DNA of 64,000 bases, taken from contig NZ_CP116967.1 of assembly GCF_032050975.1 (NCBI RefSeq), forward strand, positions 1 through 64,000, given 5' to 3'. The notes below the pieces were generated by a model. That model did no database searches. It worked only from the letters and a program-made list of their open reading frames with translations, and was not told where the DNA came from. Of the stretch, positions 36,839 to 46,275 are shown in pieces. The position numbers and the translations under genes are program-made. The DNA comes from Candidatus Nitrospira allomarina. Lineage in GTDB: Bacteria > Nitrospirota > Nitrospiria > Nitrospirales > UBA8639. The first letter of the stretch is position 1. Each line of letters opens with the position of its first letter.

Positions 36839-37756
36839 TCAGGGAACTTGCCGTCGTAACGACGGAATAATCTCAACGCCCTCTCCAAGCATTTCCAGTC
36901 CAAAATGTGGGTTCTCCTGCATTTCATGCACGCTTCTCCTCCCTTGGGGAGATTCATATTGGAAATCCAATGTCAGCGTTTTTCCCGGTTCCACACGAAC
37001 GGTTTTTTCCAAATAGGTTTTCATACCAGGGTGCCAGACAGTCACTTGATATTCTCCTGCGGGAATATCGCGAATTTCGTAGGCCCCATCCTCTTTGGAA
37101 ATCGAATAATAGGGATTATCCACCACTAATCCCCATGAAAACATATAGGGATGAAAACCACATTGCATGACAAAAACATCCCGTCCTTTTCGCAAATGGA
37201 TTTTTTCAATCATCGGTTTTCCGGGCAGATGGGTATGGACGTTTTTTCCAAACATACCAACCACATTATGAAAGGGGTTCATGGGCAATGGACGATTAAA
37301 CAAGACCCTGGCCCCTCGTTCTCTGGCCGTTTCATATCCCTGAATATCATGCTCTACCGGATCCATATTGATCACGGTTATTTCATCCTGGTCCTTTAAC
37401 ACATTGACAAATGGTAAAAAATCACAATCAATGGCTTCAACCTCCACCTTTGGTAAAGAAAACGGTTTGCCTTTTTCTACCCCTTTCACCATCACTACCG
37501 CATCCTTAAGCGACCCTTGAGGCCCAATAATAAAATCCTCAACAATGCGCCACCCAGTACCGGTAGAAATTCTTCCACAATATACGGCATCCGGGATCGT
37601 GACGAGATTAAACGCCATCGGTCTTGGGCGTTCCCCATGAATGCGAACATGGCCTTGAATGGCCCCCCCATTTCTGACCGGGCCCTCCTGATAGGCCAAC
37701 CCCATGGATGACACATTCATCAGGAACATCACGATCACCATGACCCTCATCATCAT
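36839..37756 (-). CDS. periplasmic amicyanin-type cupredoxin/carboxypeptidase-regulatory-like protein
   Basis: This 305-residue paralogue is first of the operon running to 31.8 kb. It has a signal peptide (MMMRVMVIVMFLMNVSSMGLA) and a cupredoxin region with ligands His136 (PVEHDIQ), Cys199, His202 and Met205 in CGFHPYM. A His-containing loop HTHLPG precedes the Cys ligand, and a C-terminal carboxypeptidase-regulatory-like domain follows. The AGGAGGG upstream of the ATG gives good translation. The 300-base upstream region shows no convincing promoter to me. Confidence 0.83.
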   Translation of the reverse strand: MMMRVMVIVMFLMNVSSMGLAYQEGPVRNGGAIQGHVRIHGERPRPMAFNLVTIPDAVYCGRISTGTGWRIVEDFIIGPQGSLKDAVVMVKGVEKGKPFSLPKVEVEAIDCDFLPFVNVLKDQDEITVINMDPVEHDIQGYETARERGARVLFNRPLPMNPFHNVVGMFGKNVHTHLPGKPMIEKIHLRKGRDVFVMQCGFHPYMFSWGLVVDNPYYSISKEDGAYEIRDIPAGEYQVTVWHPGMKTYLEKTVRVEPGKTLTLDFQYESPQGRRSVHEMQENPHFGLEMLGEGVEIIPSLRRQVP

Positions 37757-38055
37757 TCCAATTCCCTCCTTCCTATCACCACAAATAAATAGCTATGTGT
37801 AATACCTGTCGGCTTTCACAAAATACTACGAGCGGGAAACACCAGGAATCACATGCTGTATGAAACCTCTCCTCTCATGTCACCCTACCACATTTGGGTC
37901 ATCGGAACTTCAACTCTAAGCCCCCTTGATAACTCAAACCCTCTTAAACTCCCACTATCCACTATGTCCGGGAGAAAAGGGTTTATAAGAATAACCAATT
38001 TTGTGAGAAGGAATAGAAACCAGCTCAGAAACAAGAATACATCCACTTCTTACAA

Positions 38056-38997
38056 TCAAGGAGTTGAGGTCGAATGGGTAAGATCGTCTTTCAAGCCAGC
38101 AGCACACCGAAAGCCAAGCCAGTTAGCCTGTGTCTCAGGAGCGGTTCCATTGCGCTGAGCGGTCCGTACGGTCGGAGTACTGTCCATCCAGCCACCTCCA
38201 CGAAATACCCGATGTTCACCGGTAGAAGGGCCTTGGGGATTCCTGTCCGGAGCAGTTTGATAATAGGCCGGATCGTACCAATCGTTCACCCATTCTGCGA
38301 CATTCCCTGCCATCTGGAAAACGTTATAGGGACTGATACCGATTTCATACTTATCGACAGAAATAATAGGTGGATAAAGAAGCAACCGCTCGGGACGATC
38401 ACGGACCGGACCGGATATGCCCGATCTCCCAAAATTGGCTCGCGTCAGACCTGCCGGCGTATTTCCCCACGGATAAATTCGTCCATCTGTTCCCCTGGCC
38501 GCTTTTTCCCATTCGGCTTCCGTAGGGAGCCGCTTGCCGGCCCACCGGCAATAGGCATCAGCTTCATACCAGGTGACATGCATCACGGGATGATGGGCCA
38601 TACTCTCCTGAAAGTTTCCCCCATCAAATTTCCAATCCGGCAATGGCGGACGGCCCGTGTCAACGACAAAACGCAAATATTCCAAAGCGGTTACTTCATA
38701 GGCATCAATCTCAAAAGCATCCAGATACACCTGGCGTTGAGGCATCTCAGGCCGGTAAGCCTTCCTATCAATTTTCTTATTACTTCCCATCGTAAACCAA
38801 CCGGCTGGAATCACCACTCTCTTTTCTTTGGTAGGCCATTGCGTCCGCTGCAAAGCCAACCTTTTGCCCTCCTCCGTCCACTCCGGCCGTATGTCAGACA
38901 CATCCAGTGCCCACGACATCATTCCGGAAATGAGGGTAAACCCAACCACCATCAAGCCCATTACCACAAGGTACTTCCTGCTTTGTCCTTCACGCAT
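38056..38997 (-). CDS. membrane-anchored FGE/SUMF1-like domain protein, third copy
   Basis: The ATG at 38997 lies behind GGAGGGG; an upstream TTG falls inside that ribosome site and is rejected. The product has 313 residues: an N-terminal helix (about 12-30) and an FGE-like domain with VIPAGWFTMGS, DAFEIDAYEVT, RLPTEAEWEKAARGTDG and FRGGGWMDS, ending GFRCA. The formylglycine-forming Cys pair is absent. It is paralogous to the two copies at 22-24 kb but sits among the copper-protein genes. Confidence 0.88.
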   Translation of the reverse strand: MREGQSRKYLVVMGLMVVGFTLISGMMSWALDVSDIRPEWTEEGKRLALQRTQWPTKEKRVVIPAGWFTMGSNKKIDRKAYRPEMPQRQVYLDAFEIDAYEVTALEYLRFVVDTGRPPLPDWKFDGGNFQESMAHHPVMHVTWYEADAYCRWAGKRLPTEAEWEKAARGTDGRIYPWGNTPAGLTRANFGRSGISGPVRDRPERLLLYPPIISVDKYEIGISPYNVFQMAGNVAEWVNDWYDPAYYQTAPDRNPQGPSTGEHRVFRGGGWMDSTPTVRTAQRNGTAPETQANWLGFRCAAGLKDDLTHSTSTP

Positions 38998-39426
38998 AGA
39001 CCCCTCCAAATTAATCCGACGACTAAGACGCCACTGATGGAAAAATTGGAGAATTCACCATCCCAACGACAAACACTGATCTCTTCGTGTTGTTCTGGAA
39101 TAAGGCATTTGCTGGGAACCCCAATATTTGTGTTTCAGTATGGTCGTTTAATGGACCAAATCGTAGCTTCACCTTTCAGTGAGGTCAAGGCGTCTAAGAC
39201 AACCACCCAAATCCGCCTTTACTCATTGCCTGAATGGATTTAGTCCGTACTCAGGATTCAAAAAATAATACGAAAGATGGATTATCCAGATATTCCGTAT
39301 ACGAGAAAGTCTTCCTACATGAATATTATAACAATTGATCTGTTACCATTTTCAAATTTCTTTAAAATTGAACCCTGAGTTGCTTGGCTTTAAAAAACCG
39401 AAGACGTCCGTTTTAATATACCTAAA
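38998..39426. other. intergenic region without recognised gene
   Basis: No convincing coding frame or RNA gene is seen. On the minus strand a TATAAT (39330-39325) with a TTGAAA 19 bases upstream may be the promoter of the FGE-like gene, which would give a leader of about 320 bases. The stretch ends at the terminator of the multicopper oxidase gene. Confidence 0.4.
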
Positions 39427-39460
39427 GAAAAAAAATGGGGGATTCTTGCGAATCCCCCAT
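39427..39460 (-). terminator. rho-independent terminator of the giant multicopper oxidase gene
   Basis: An 11-bp perfect stem (ATGGGGGATTC at 39435-39445 with its complement at 39450-39460) around a four-base loop is followed on the minus strand by eight T. It lies 26 bases after the stop of the multicopper oxidase gene. Confidence 0.94.
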
Positions 39461-39486
39461 TCGTAAAACCTTAATGGTGAAACTGC

Positions 39487-42400
39487 CTATTTGGCTGCCA
39501 CAGGCAACACCCGGCCAGTCTCCACCACGTCGTTCGAAGCTTGCTTCACATCCCTGGAACCTCCTTCAAGAGGCAGGATCCGTTGGTCATTTTTAGGTAG
39601 GACCCTTAAATACCCCCACTGACCCGACTGGGAGTAAGGTAGGCGCTGATTATTCCAGACATAATCTGCGGGAAGCATATCACGCCCTCCAGCGGACGGA
39701 ATAAACACGTCAATCGTTTCCGAACCAGCGAATTCGACCACACTGATTTCGTCGGCTCCCGGCATGAAGGGTTCAATTGGCCATTCATGCTTTTCCACAC
39801 TAAACATCCCGTTTTGTTCGCTGCTGGCACCGAACACATGAATCCTCACAGGATCTCCTGCATGTGCGTGGATAATCGGAGTAACCGGATCTTGTGGATT
39901 ATCCACCTCACAGGGTTGAAACATGCGTCCAAGTGTACAGCCTGCCTCTTCTCTGTGAAGATAGGGTTCGGAACGATAATTGACACCGGTGAGGCCGGCG
40001 ACATTCTGAACATACGGCATAAAACTGGTACCGATGATGTTGTCTTCATCTTGAAAGAGTAAAGCTACATCACGATAATTTCGGCGGTTTTCTTGACCGG
40101 GAATGGTCTGATCAACAATCACATCCGCTTCCCAGCTATTTTTAAGGGAAATGTCGGCACCGGTCTTTGGATCCCGGTATTGCGACCCTTTCGGTCCGAT
40201 GATGACTGCCCCGAACAAGCCGTTTCGCGGGTTTAACATCACATTTCCCCAATCCCAAACCAGAGATGAAATCTCCCCGTTAAATGGATCAGCGTAATAG
40301 GTGTACGTCTTTGATTCCCCTGGAGCAATCGTTTGATCCCCTGGGTTATTTCCGACGTTGGCCCCCAATGAATCTTTCGGATTAAAGGCCAGTGAAATTG
40401 CGGAGAAGGATGCACGGCTCTCCTTCATTTTATTCTTGAGATTTACTTTGATGCAATCTCCCACGTTTGCTCGAATAGTCAATGGCATCGGATGGTAATC
40501 CCCTGCCACTTTAGTGACTTCATCTTCAAGGACGTAGATCTTGCCCTCAGGATTTCTTAGCTCGATGGTTCTTTCAAAGTCGATCTCAATGGATTCCGGA
40601 GCACTAGGATTAAAACTCATCCCTGGAAAGTCCATGGCGACCACATTAAATGATTTCACAGGAGCCTCTTCAGGACAAACAGGGAGGGGTTTGGGAATCT
40701 CATTTCGACCTGAATACCCTGCAGGGAGCGGTTTCAGATCCTCGGTTTCCTTATCCAAGACTCGGAGAATTCCCCAACCTCCCTCGGAGAATTTTGAAGA
40801 CCGTCCATTAAAATGAATATAGTCTCCAGGCTGCAGACGAGGACCGCCTGCCTTTGGAACGACCAAATCATATCGCTCGGCAATACCAATATGCATGGAA
40901 TTTTTCCTATTGGCATCACCGGCATACCGCTCGCTTAAAAACGTGTGCCCTGAAATGGTCCAGGTCATCGTTTCATTCATGAGGGTATGCAAAAGACGGA
41001 ATACCACGGTATCTCCCAGGTAGGCCCGTACCAACGGCGTGTCGGGATCACCGTGCTCAGTGCTACTAAATATTTTTGAAGCATCGGGATTCACGGCCAA
41101 ACGTTGGGCAATGGGTTCCGCCCTGAAATTGAGGCCGCTTCCCGTCGTATGCGTCCCTCCATTGAGGAAGGGCATTGGGGTCATGAGAATTTTTTCCGGC
41201 ATCATAAATGACACCGTTTTCCCTGCTTCCAAGGCTACCTCGACAGGTTGCCCAGGCGGGTTACCAGCCGTCACAATGTTAACGGTATGTGGAACGGTAT
41301 CATGAACTTGGACCACCATTTCCCGGAAGCTATTATCTACACCATAGCCGACCGGTTCAACCGTATGAATATCTGCAATGGGACCACTCCTGACTAGTTT
41401 CCCAGTCTTAGGATCATGGTAAGTTGATCCCACCGGTTCCACAACTAATGTTCCGAATCCACCATGTGGCCACGTGGTGGCCCCGAAGGCATGGTCATGC
41501 CAGAACACCGTTCCCACGTCAGCATCCGCCCAAAGTCGTGAGCGAACAAACTCCACGGTCACGATATCCCCGGCGGGATGATCATGCTGCAGGGGTCGAA
41601 CAAAGGAAATGGTATCTCCTTTAATAGATTTTATGCGACGGATCTCGTTGCCTTTGACATTATCGGCACCGACCAGCAATTCGGTATTGACATGGTATTG
41701 CGCTGCATTTTTAACCTTAATGCTGGACTCACCCTTTTTTGCCTTGCCCTTTAAAACGGTATTCATGGGCACGGGCAAACCTTTTTTAGTCTTTTTCTCC
41801 AGCATGGTAAACGGACGAACAGACTGTTCGTAGGAAAACCCGGTAATCACTCCATCCGATGCCTGGTTGTCAAATTGGAGAAAATGTGGATGAATGTTAA
41901 TTTTAGAGGATTGGAAATTTGTAAAATCGTCATCCAACCATTCGCTGGTCAACGTATAGTCCACACAATCATAAATGTTGGCACGAAACACCAACGGCAA
42001 TTTTTTGTCGTTATTTTTTCGGACTTCTTCTTCCTCTTCATGGAGGACATAAATCAACCCGTAAGGATCAATGACAGGAGCTTCCTTACCCTGGGCCCCG
42101 GCCATTTCAATGGGAGTATTGATGAAATGAATGTTGTAATATTTTCGTCCGGCATTTTCCGGACACAAACTCCACCGGCCATTTTCTCCCGGTTTGGCAG
42201 GCTCAGAGGTTCGTAGACCATTTTCATCCTGATGAATCATTTCCAACCATGGGGCCGGATTGTGATTTGGTGGGAACATGACCCGTTTACCGAAATGTGG
42301 AGTCAAATGCGGCCATGATACCTTCCCCGTCCTTGGCTCAAAGAGAATTGGGCGCCGTTTTCCTGGAGTGGGCGAATGGTATTTTGGGTTCTCGATTGTG

Positions 42401-44364
42401 CTCTCTTTCTCAGACATGGCTTTATGACCATCCCAGGCCCAATCCAATACCGTCGCATCATAAGAAATAATTTGGCCCTTTTCGTCATCTTTATGACCGG
42501 GTTTCCCTTGGGCCGGCAACTGAATTTCCACCCATTCCTTAATATTGACGACCGCTGGGTTCGATTTCCAATTGCTCTTTCCCTTTTCTACGATGGTGAA
42601 TGTTTTCCCAAACCAATCGACGGTTTTACCAATCAATTGATCGGAAGTGACCCCCACATGCATCCGACCTTTTCTATCAGGCAATTCCCTGAGGTTTGGC
42701 ATGACATCCGTACGGTTGTCATCTGTCTGGAGGGTATTATATACCCGCCAATACCCCCACATTCCTGCCACATAATGATGAGCGACATGGCAGTGAAACA
42801 GGAAGTCACCGGCCAGTTGTTGGCATAAGCCAGACCCACATTCCGTCTCCAAATCCAACGCTTCTGATGGCCCGATCACTTCTACATCAACCCGGTCAGT
42901 TTTTGTCCTGATAACCGGATATTTAACCGGACCATTTTTCGCGGCATGCCACATCGGCATTTGATCAATCGCCCGCGGGCTTCTTGGCCATCGGATCGTC
43001 CCGCCATGCGGATGGTGAGAATGGAATACCTCAGACCCTCCGTGAACCAACCTGAACTTGGCAGGGTCCCCAAGATAGGATCGAGGAATCGTCGTTGGTG
43101 CATCACCAAAGGTATAGGAACTATATCCCATAGATTCGTCCTCAAACCCGAAATATTCATGCTGCACATGCATGTTGTTGATGCCAAATGGCTCACTTCG
43201 ATAATTAAGAGCTCGAGCTCCTGGCCGATAGGCATCGGTGAGAGGATCCCGTTGGGGTAAGAAATCACCATGTTTGTTTACCGGACGAAACGCCTCGTCA
43301 CCCACCTCATGATAAATCAACACGAACTCACGGAAATCAGGTCCCGTTCCATTTTTAATTATGGCTTGCCACCCACTGGCCATAGGGGTTGGATCTCCGT
43401 CTCCCAACGGATTCAGATATTCGGAACCATGCGGTTCAACCACGAATGTCCCCATAAGACCCATGACCGTCAACTCCCGATCATTACTAAATGTATGAAA
43501 TTGGCGACCACCCTCCTGGGTGTCAGGATGAATGTACCATTCCATTTCTACAACTTGCCCTTCTTCAGCCACCGTGTCGCGATTGGTTGTCGTAGCAGGC
43601 TGCCCGGTCTTGCTGATAACCATATTCGATCCATGGATGTGAAGACTGGCCTCCTCACCAAACTCAAGTTGGTTTCGGAAGGTGAATTTTACACAATCCC
43701 CTTGATTTCCTCTGATCACCAGAGGTTGAATCCATTGGTCTTGAAGACCGTTCGTGACCGCACCCGGGTCACCATGGCCATCCACCTCTCTCGCTTCTGC
43801 ATTCTTGGCTTCCTCTTCCCGCACCTTATCGATATTTTCGGTTAGCACATACATATAGCCAGGATAGTAATCAAGCCATTGATTGAGAGTAATCTCGGCA
43901 TTGATGGCCGAGATATCATATTCCCTGACCGGCGCAGTTGCAGGACAATTTCCGCCACTCGCTGCAACAGGCTCCACATTACGATCCGAGGCCAACAGTA
44001 AATCCTGGCCTCCCGCCCCATATTGGTGCATATTGGTCATCGTGTTGTAAAAACCGGTAGCCGTATGGTCACCACCATGTTGAGCGCCAGACTCATTCTC
44101 CATTCTCAGCATGATCCGATCATGTTGGCGTTCCACCATGGCCGCTCGATTCGGCCGGCCTTCCTTGGTGTCCTCCATGATGGTCTGGCCCTTCAAACGC
44201 TCCGCCCATTCAGGTGACTCTTGATGAACCATTCCCGTGCTATGAATAACTTTGTCCTGATTTTCTTCAGCCAGGAGGGTTCCTCCTGATAAAAAACTGG
44301 ACCCCCCGACTAACAATCCAATGGAAAGTGTGGTGATCGCTTTCCTAGATTTCATGTGAAACAT
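39487..44364 (-). CDS. giant exported multicopper oxidase, MofA/MnxG-like layout
   Basis: This 1,625-residue protein has an N-terminal signal peptide (to about 32) and several cupredoxin-type domains. Copper motifs are HIHG (242-245), HSHHPHGG (448-455), HCHVAHHYVAGM (524-535, with the Cys of a type-1 site between trinuclear ligands), HPHFLQFD (825-832) and HDH (956-958). The final third has no complete copper set. The HCHxxxH motif, normally C-terminal in laccases, here lies in the first third and two HxH motifs follow it, a rearranged order. Size and order recall MofA (about 1,660 residues) and MnxG, linked to Mn(II) oxidation. Fe(II) or Cu(I) oxidation remains possible. It is a single-gene transcript with its own promoter and terminator. 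Confidence 0.9.
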   Translation of the reverse strand: MFHMKSRKAITTLSIGLLVGGSSFLSGGTLLAEENQDKVIHSTGMVHQESPEWAERLKGQTIMEDTKEGRPNRAAMVERQHDRIMLRMENESGAQHGGDHTATGFYNTMTNMHQYGAGGQDLLLASDRNVEPVAASGGNCPATAPVREYDISAINAEITLNQWLDYYPGYMYVLTENIDKVREEEAKNAEAREVDGHGDPGAVTNGLQDQWIQPLVIRGNQGDCVKFTFRNQLEFGEEASLHIHGSNMVISKTGQPATTTNRDTVAEEGQVVEMEWYIHPDTQEGGRQFHTFSNDRELTVMGLMGTFVVEPHGSEYLNPLGDGDPTPMASGWQAIIKNGTGPDFREFVLIYHEVGDEAFRPVNKHGDFLPQRDPLTDAYRPGARALNYRSEPFGINNMHVQHEYFGFEDESMGYSSYTFGDAPTTIPRSYLGDPAKFRLVHGGSEVFHSHHPHGGTIRWPRSPRAIDQMPMWHAAKNGPVKYPVIRTKTDRVDVEVIGPSEALDLETECGSGLCQQLAGDFLFHCHVAHHYVAGMWGYWRVYNTLQTDDNRTDVMPNLRELPDRKGRMHVGVTSDQLIGKTVDWFGKTFTIVEKGKSNWKSNPAVVNIKEWVEIQLPAQGKPGHKDDEKGQIISYDATVLDWAWDGHKAMSEKESTIENPKYHSPTPGKRRPILFEPRTGKVSWPHLTPHFGKRVMFPPNHNPAPWLEMIHQDENGLRTSEPAKPGENGRWSLCPENAGRKYYNIHFINTPIEMAGAQGKEAPVIDPYGLIYVLHEEEEEVRKNNDKKLPLVFRANIYDCVDYTLTSEWLDDDFTNFQSSKINIHPHFLQFDNQASDGVITGFSYEQSVRPFTMLEKKTKKGLPVPMNTVLKGKAKKGESSIKVKNAAQYHVNTELLVGADNVKGNEIRRIKSIKGDTISFVRPLQHDHPAGDIVTVEFVRSRLWADADVGTVFWHDHAFGATTWPHGGFGTLVVEPVGSTYHDPKTGKLVRSGPIADIHTVEPVGYGVDNSFREMVVQVHDTVPHTVNIVTAGNPPGQPVEVALEAGKTVSFMMPEKILMTPMPFLNGGTHTTGSGLNFRAEPIAQRLAVNPDASKIFSSTEHGDPDTPLVRAYLGDTVVFRLLHTLMNETMTWTISGHTFLSERYAGDANRKNSMHIGIAERYDLVVPKAGGPRLQPGDYIHFNGRSSKFSEGGWGILRVLDKETEDLKPLPAGYSGRNEIPKPLPVCPEEAPVKSFNVVAMDFPGMSFNPSAPESIEIDFERTIELRNPEGKIYVLEDEVTKVAGDYHPMPLTIRANVGDCIKVNLKNKMKESRASFSAISLAFNPKDSLGANVGNNPGDQTIAPGESKTYTYYADPFNGEISSLVWDWGNVMLNPRNGLFGAVIIGPKGSQYRDPKTGADISLKNSWEADVIVDQTIPGQENRRNYRDVALLFQDEDNIIGTSFMPYVQNVAGLTGVNYRSEPYLHREEAGCTLGRMFQPCEVDNPQDPVTPIIHAHAGDPVRIHVFGASSEQNGMFSVEKHEWPIEPFMPGADEISVVEFAGSETIDVFIPSAGGRDMLPADYVWNNQRLPYSQSGQWGYLRVLPKNDQRILPLEGGSRDVKQASNDVVETGRVLPVAAK

Positions 44365-44462
44365 GGACCGGCCTCCTTAAGGTGAAATAAACTGACAAAC
44401 CAAAGACTTATTCAACCAATCAAACAGTCAATAATATTCCCTGAAAATGTTGGAGAGCGCAA

Positions 44463-44491
44463 AAGGTAATCCAATCGCTTGAGGCTGTCAA
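44463..44491 (-). promoter_or_regulatory. sigma-70-type promoter of the multicopper oxidase gene
   Basis: On the minus strand TTGACA (44491-44486) and TACCTT (44468-44463) are 17 bases apart. The transcript would begin near 44456, about 92 bases before the ATG at 44364, which has GGAGG seven bases upstream. Confidence 0.55.
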
Positions 44492-44638
44492 GTCTGAAAG
44501 ATATGAGTTTGATTTAATTGAATTTCTCACAACTACTATAATAAATGGCATACCCGAAACGAATATGGGAAATAGCCAATTTCTCACCGATTAACGGCTA
44601 ATAATTCACTCCAGCCTTAAACTTTCGATTTTAATAAG

Positions 44639-45493
44639 CTACGACAGTGTGAGCCCAGCGACATACGAGGAAAACTCTTTCTGAAGATCAGTGGAAATGG
44701 GGCCTGGCTTTCCATCCTGTATGAGTTGTTCATTCACCTGAATGACAGGCAAAACCTCAATTGTTGTGCCCACGAGAAAGACTTCGTCAGATTGAAGGAC
44801 TTCCGAAATAGGAATTGATCGAAATTGGACGTCCAAGCCTTTTGCCTGAGCTAACGTCGCCACCTGTTGCTGTGTCACGCCAGCCAGGACCAAATGATTC
44901 CTTTCTGGAGTAATAAGCACGCCATTTTTCACCACAAAGATATTACTCGTAGCCCCCTCAGTCACCTGTCCGTCTCTTACAAATATCGCCTCAAAGGCCT
45001 TGGCATCACGGGCCTGTTGCTTGGCCAGGACATTCGGAAGCAAATTAAGGCTTTTAATATCACAGCGATGCCATCGAGTATCAGGTAGGGTAATAACACT
45101 TACGCCATGCTGAAAGACGTCAGTCGGCAATCCAACCATTTGTCGAAATGCCAAGAAGACGGTAGGTTCTCCATTAGAAGGGAAAGTATGCTCACGCGGA
45201 GCCACACCTCTGGTTACCTGAATATAGATCTTTCCCTCCTGATACCCACTCTGCTGAAGACCGGAAAGAAGGAGGCGCAGAAATTGGGGTGGCTCTAAAG
45301 AAAATTGGATCCGGGTTTCTTGGGCACTCCTGACCAACCTATTGAAATGCTCATTCCAAAAAGCAGGAACCCCATGATAGGCACGAATCACTTCATAGAT
45401 GCCATCCCCAAATAAGAATCCACGATCATCCGGAGAGATCTTAATCTCCTCCAATGGAGAAAAGTGCCCATTGAAATACCCAATATCCGGCAT
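44639..45493 (-). CDS. aminotransferase class IV, D-amino-acid transaminase type
   Basis: This 284-residue PLP enzyme opens with YFNGHFSPLEEIKISPDDRG and FLFGDGIYEVIR, and has the lysine segment RWHRCDIKSLNLLPN with Lys as the Schiff-base residue, which is very close to D-alanine aminotransferases of Bacillus type. Such enzymes supply D-glutamate and D-alanine. Branched-chain or aminodeoxychorismate lyase activity in the same fold cannot be excluded. It is downstream of the small 104-aa gene and probably last in the DUF192-Rieske operon. Confidence 0.88.
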   Translation of the reverse strand: MPDIGYFNGHFSPLEEIKISPDDRGFLFGDGIYEVIRAYHGVPAFWNEHFNRLVRSAQETRIQFSLEPPQFLRLLLSGLQQSGYQEGKIYIQVTRGVAPREHTFPSNGEPTVFLAFRQMVGLPTDVFQHGVSVITLPDTRWHRCDIKSLNLLPNVLAKQQARDAKAFEAIFVRDGQVTEGATSNIFVVKNGVLITPERNHLVLAGVTQQQVATLAQAKGLDVQFRSIPISEVLQSDEVFLVGTTIEVLPVIQVNEQLIQDGKPGPISTDLQKEFSSYVAGLTLS

Positions 45494-45506
45494 GCCCTAA
45501 CTTCAT

Positions 45507-45821
45507 TCAGGAAGACAGAGGGGAGACAATGACCTTAAAAATCCGTCGATCTTCAGCGGTAAACTTCCATGCCATCCTTTTACTAAACTCCAAATGATGC
45601 GTTCCAAGTTCCAATGCCCGAAATTCAAATGATCGCCGGCCGGAATCTACCGCATTATTACTGACCGTTCGAAGAAACTCATCTTCCACTAATCCCAGCA
45701 CTTTGGGGTCATAACTTGGCACCCATTGTTCCCCACGGGTCCGATCTTCCCATAAATGCACCATAAATGTGTCCGACTGGAAAACCTGAATCGCTTTCGC
45801 CTGAACTTGATCTATATTCAT
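45507..45821 (-). CDS. conserved-looking protein of unknown function
   Basis: This 104-residue cytoplasmic protein with no signal or helix has a ribosome site AGGTG before its ATG. The composition is that of a small globular domain rich in charged and aromatic residues (MVHLWEDRTRGEQWVPSYD). I do not recognise it. It is 13 bases from the transaminase and 48 bases from the Rieske gene. Confidence 0.7.
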   Translation of the reverse strand: MNIDQVQAKAIQVFQSDTFMVHLWEDRTRGEQWVPSYDPKVLGLVEDEFLRTVSNNAVDSGRRSFEFRALELGTHHLEFSKRMAWKFTAEDRRIFKVIVSPLSS

Positions 45822-45869
45822 GCACTCACCTTACCTAAAACTTAGCTCATGGTCCGTCTGTGAAGTCCA

Positions 45870-46262
45870 CTATTCTCCAGTTAGCCAATCACGTTTTTTT
45901 AAACAAACAAACACATTTCCCTTATCAATCAGTACATCATAGTTGACCACACAATACCCTCCGCCATCCGGACCAAATCCCGAGCGAATGTCAAATTGCT
46001 GATGATGCCACGGACAAGAAACCAGAAAGCCCTTCAACCGGCCCTTTCCCAAAGAGGCTCCTTGGTGGGGACAGATATCATTGATAGCAAAGCAACGATC
46101 ATCAACCCGAAAAATAGCCACGCTTTTCCCGTCGACTTTGAATACCCGTCCCTTTCCTTTTGGAATATCCTCCAGCTTCCCAACATAAATAAATCCCTCT
46201 TTTGGACTCAGCGGTTCACATACCCTGCAGTCCATACCCTTTTCAAAATCTGAATCATTCAT
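45870..46262 (-). CDS. Rieske [2Fe-2S] ferredoxin-like protein
   Basis: This small Rieske protein has 130 residues from the ATG at 46262; a TTG eight codons upstream is the alternative. The cluster ligands are CPHQG (Cys-x-His) and CPWHH (Cys-x2-His), 19 residues apart, as in NirD and biphenyl-dioxygenase ferredoxin types. A Cys pair near the N-terminus (MDCRVCE) is additional. There is no signal peptide, so it should be a cytoplasmic electron carrier. It lies between DUF192 and the 104-aa gene. Its redox partner is unknown. Confidence 0.9.
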   Translation of the reverse strand: MNDSDFEKGMDCRVCEPLSPKEGFIYVGKLEDIPKGKGRVFKVDGKSVAIFRVDDRCFAINDICPHQGASLGKGRLKGFLVSCPWHHQQFDIRSGFGPDGGGYCVVNYDVLIDKGNVFVCLKKRDWLTGE

Positions 46263-46275
46263 AGCCGGTTCTTCT

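Noticed and set aside
38074-39243. A long plus-strand frame (389 codons) antisense to the FGE-like gene
   Set aside because: It lies opposite a gene with clear domain motifs, shows no recognisable domain and has the composition of an antisense shadow.
43270-43845. A 191-codon antisense frame within the multicopper oxidase gene
   Set aside because: It lies wholly opposite conserved copper-protein sequence and has no promoter, ribosome site or domain.
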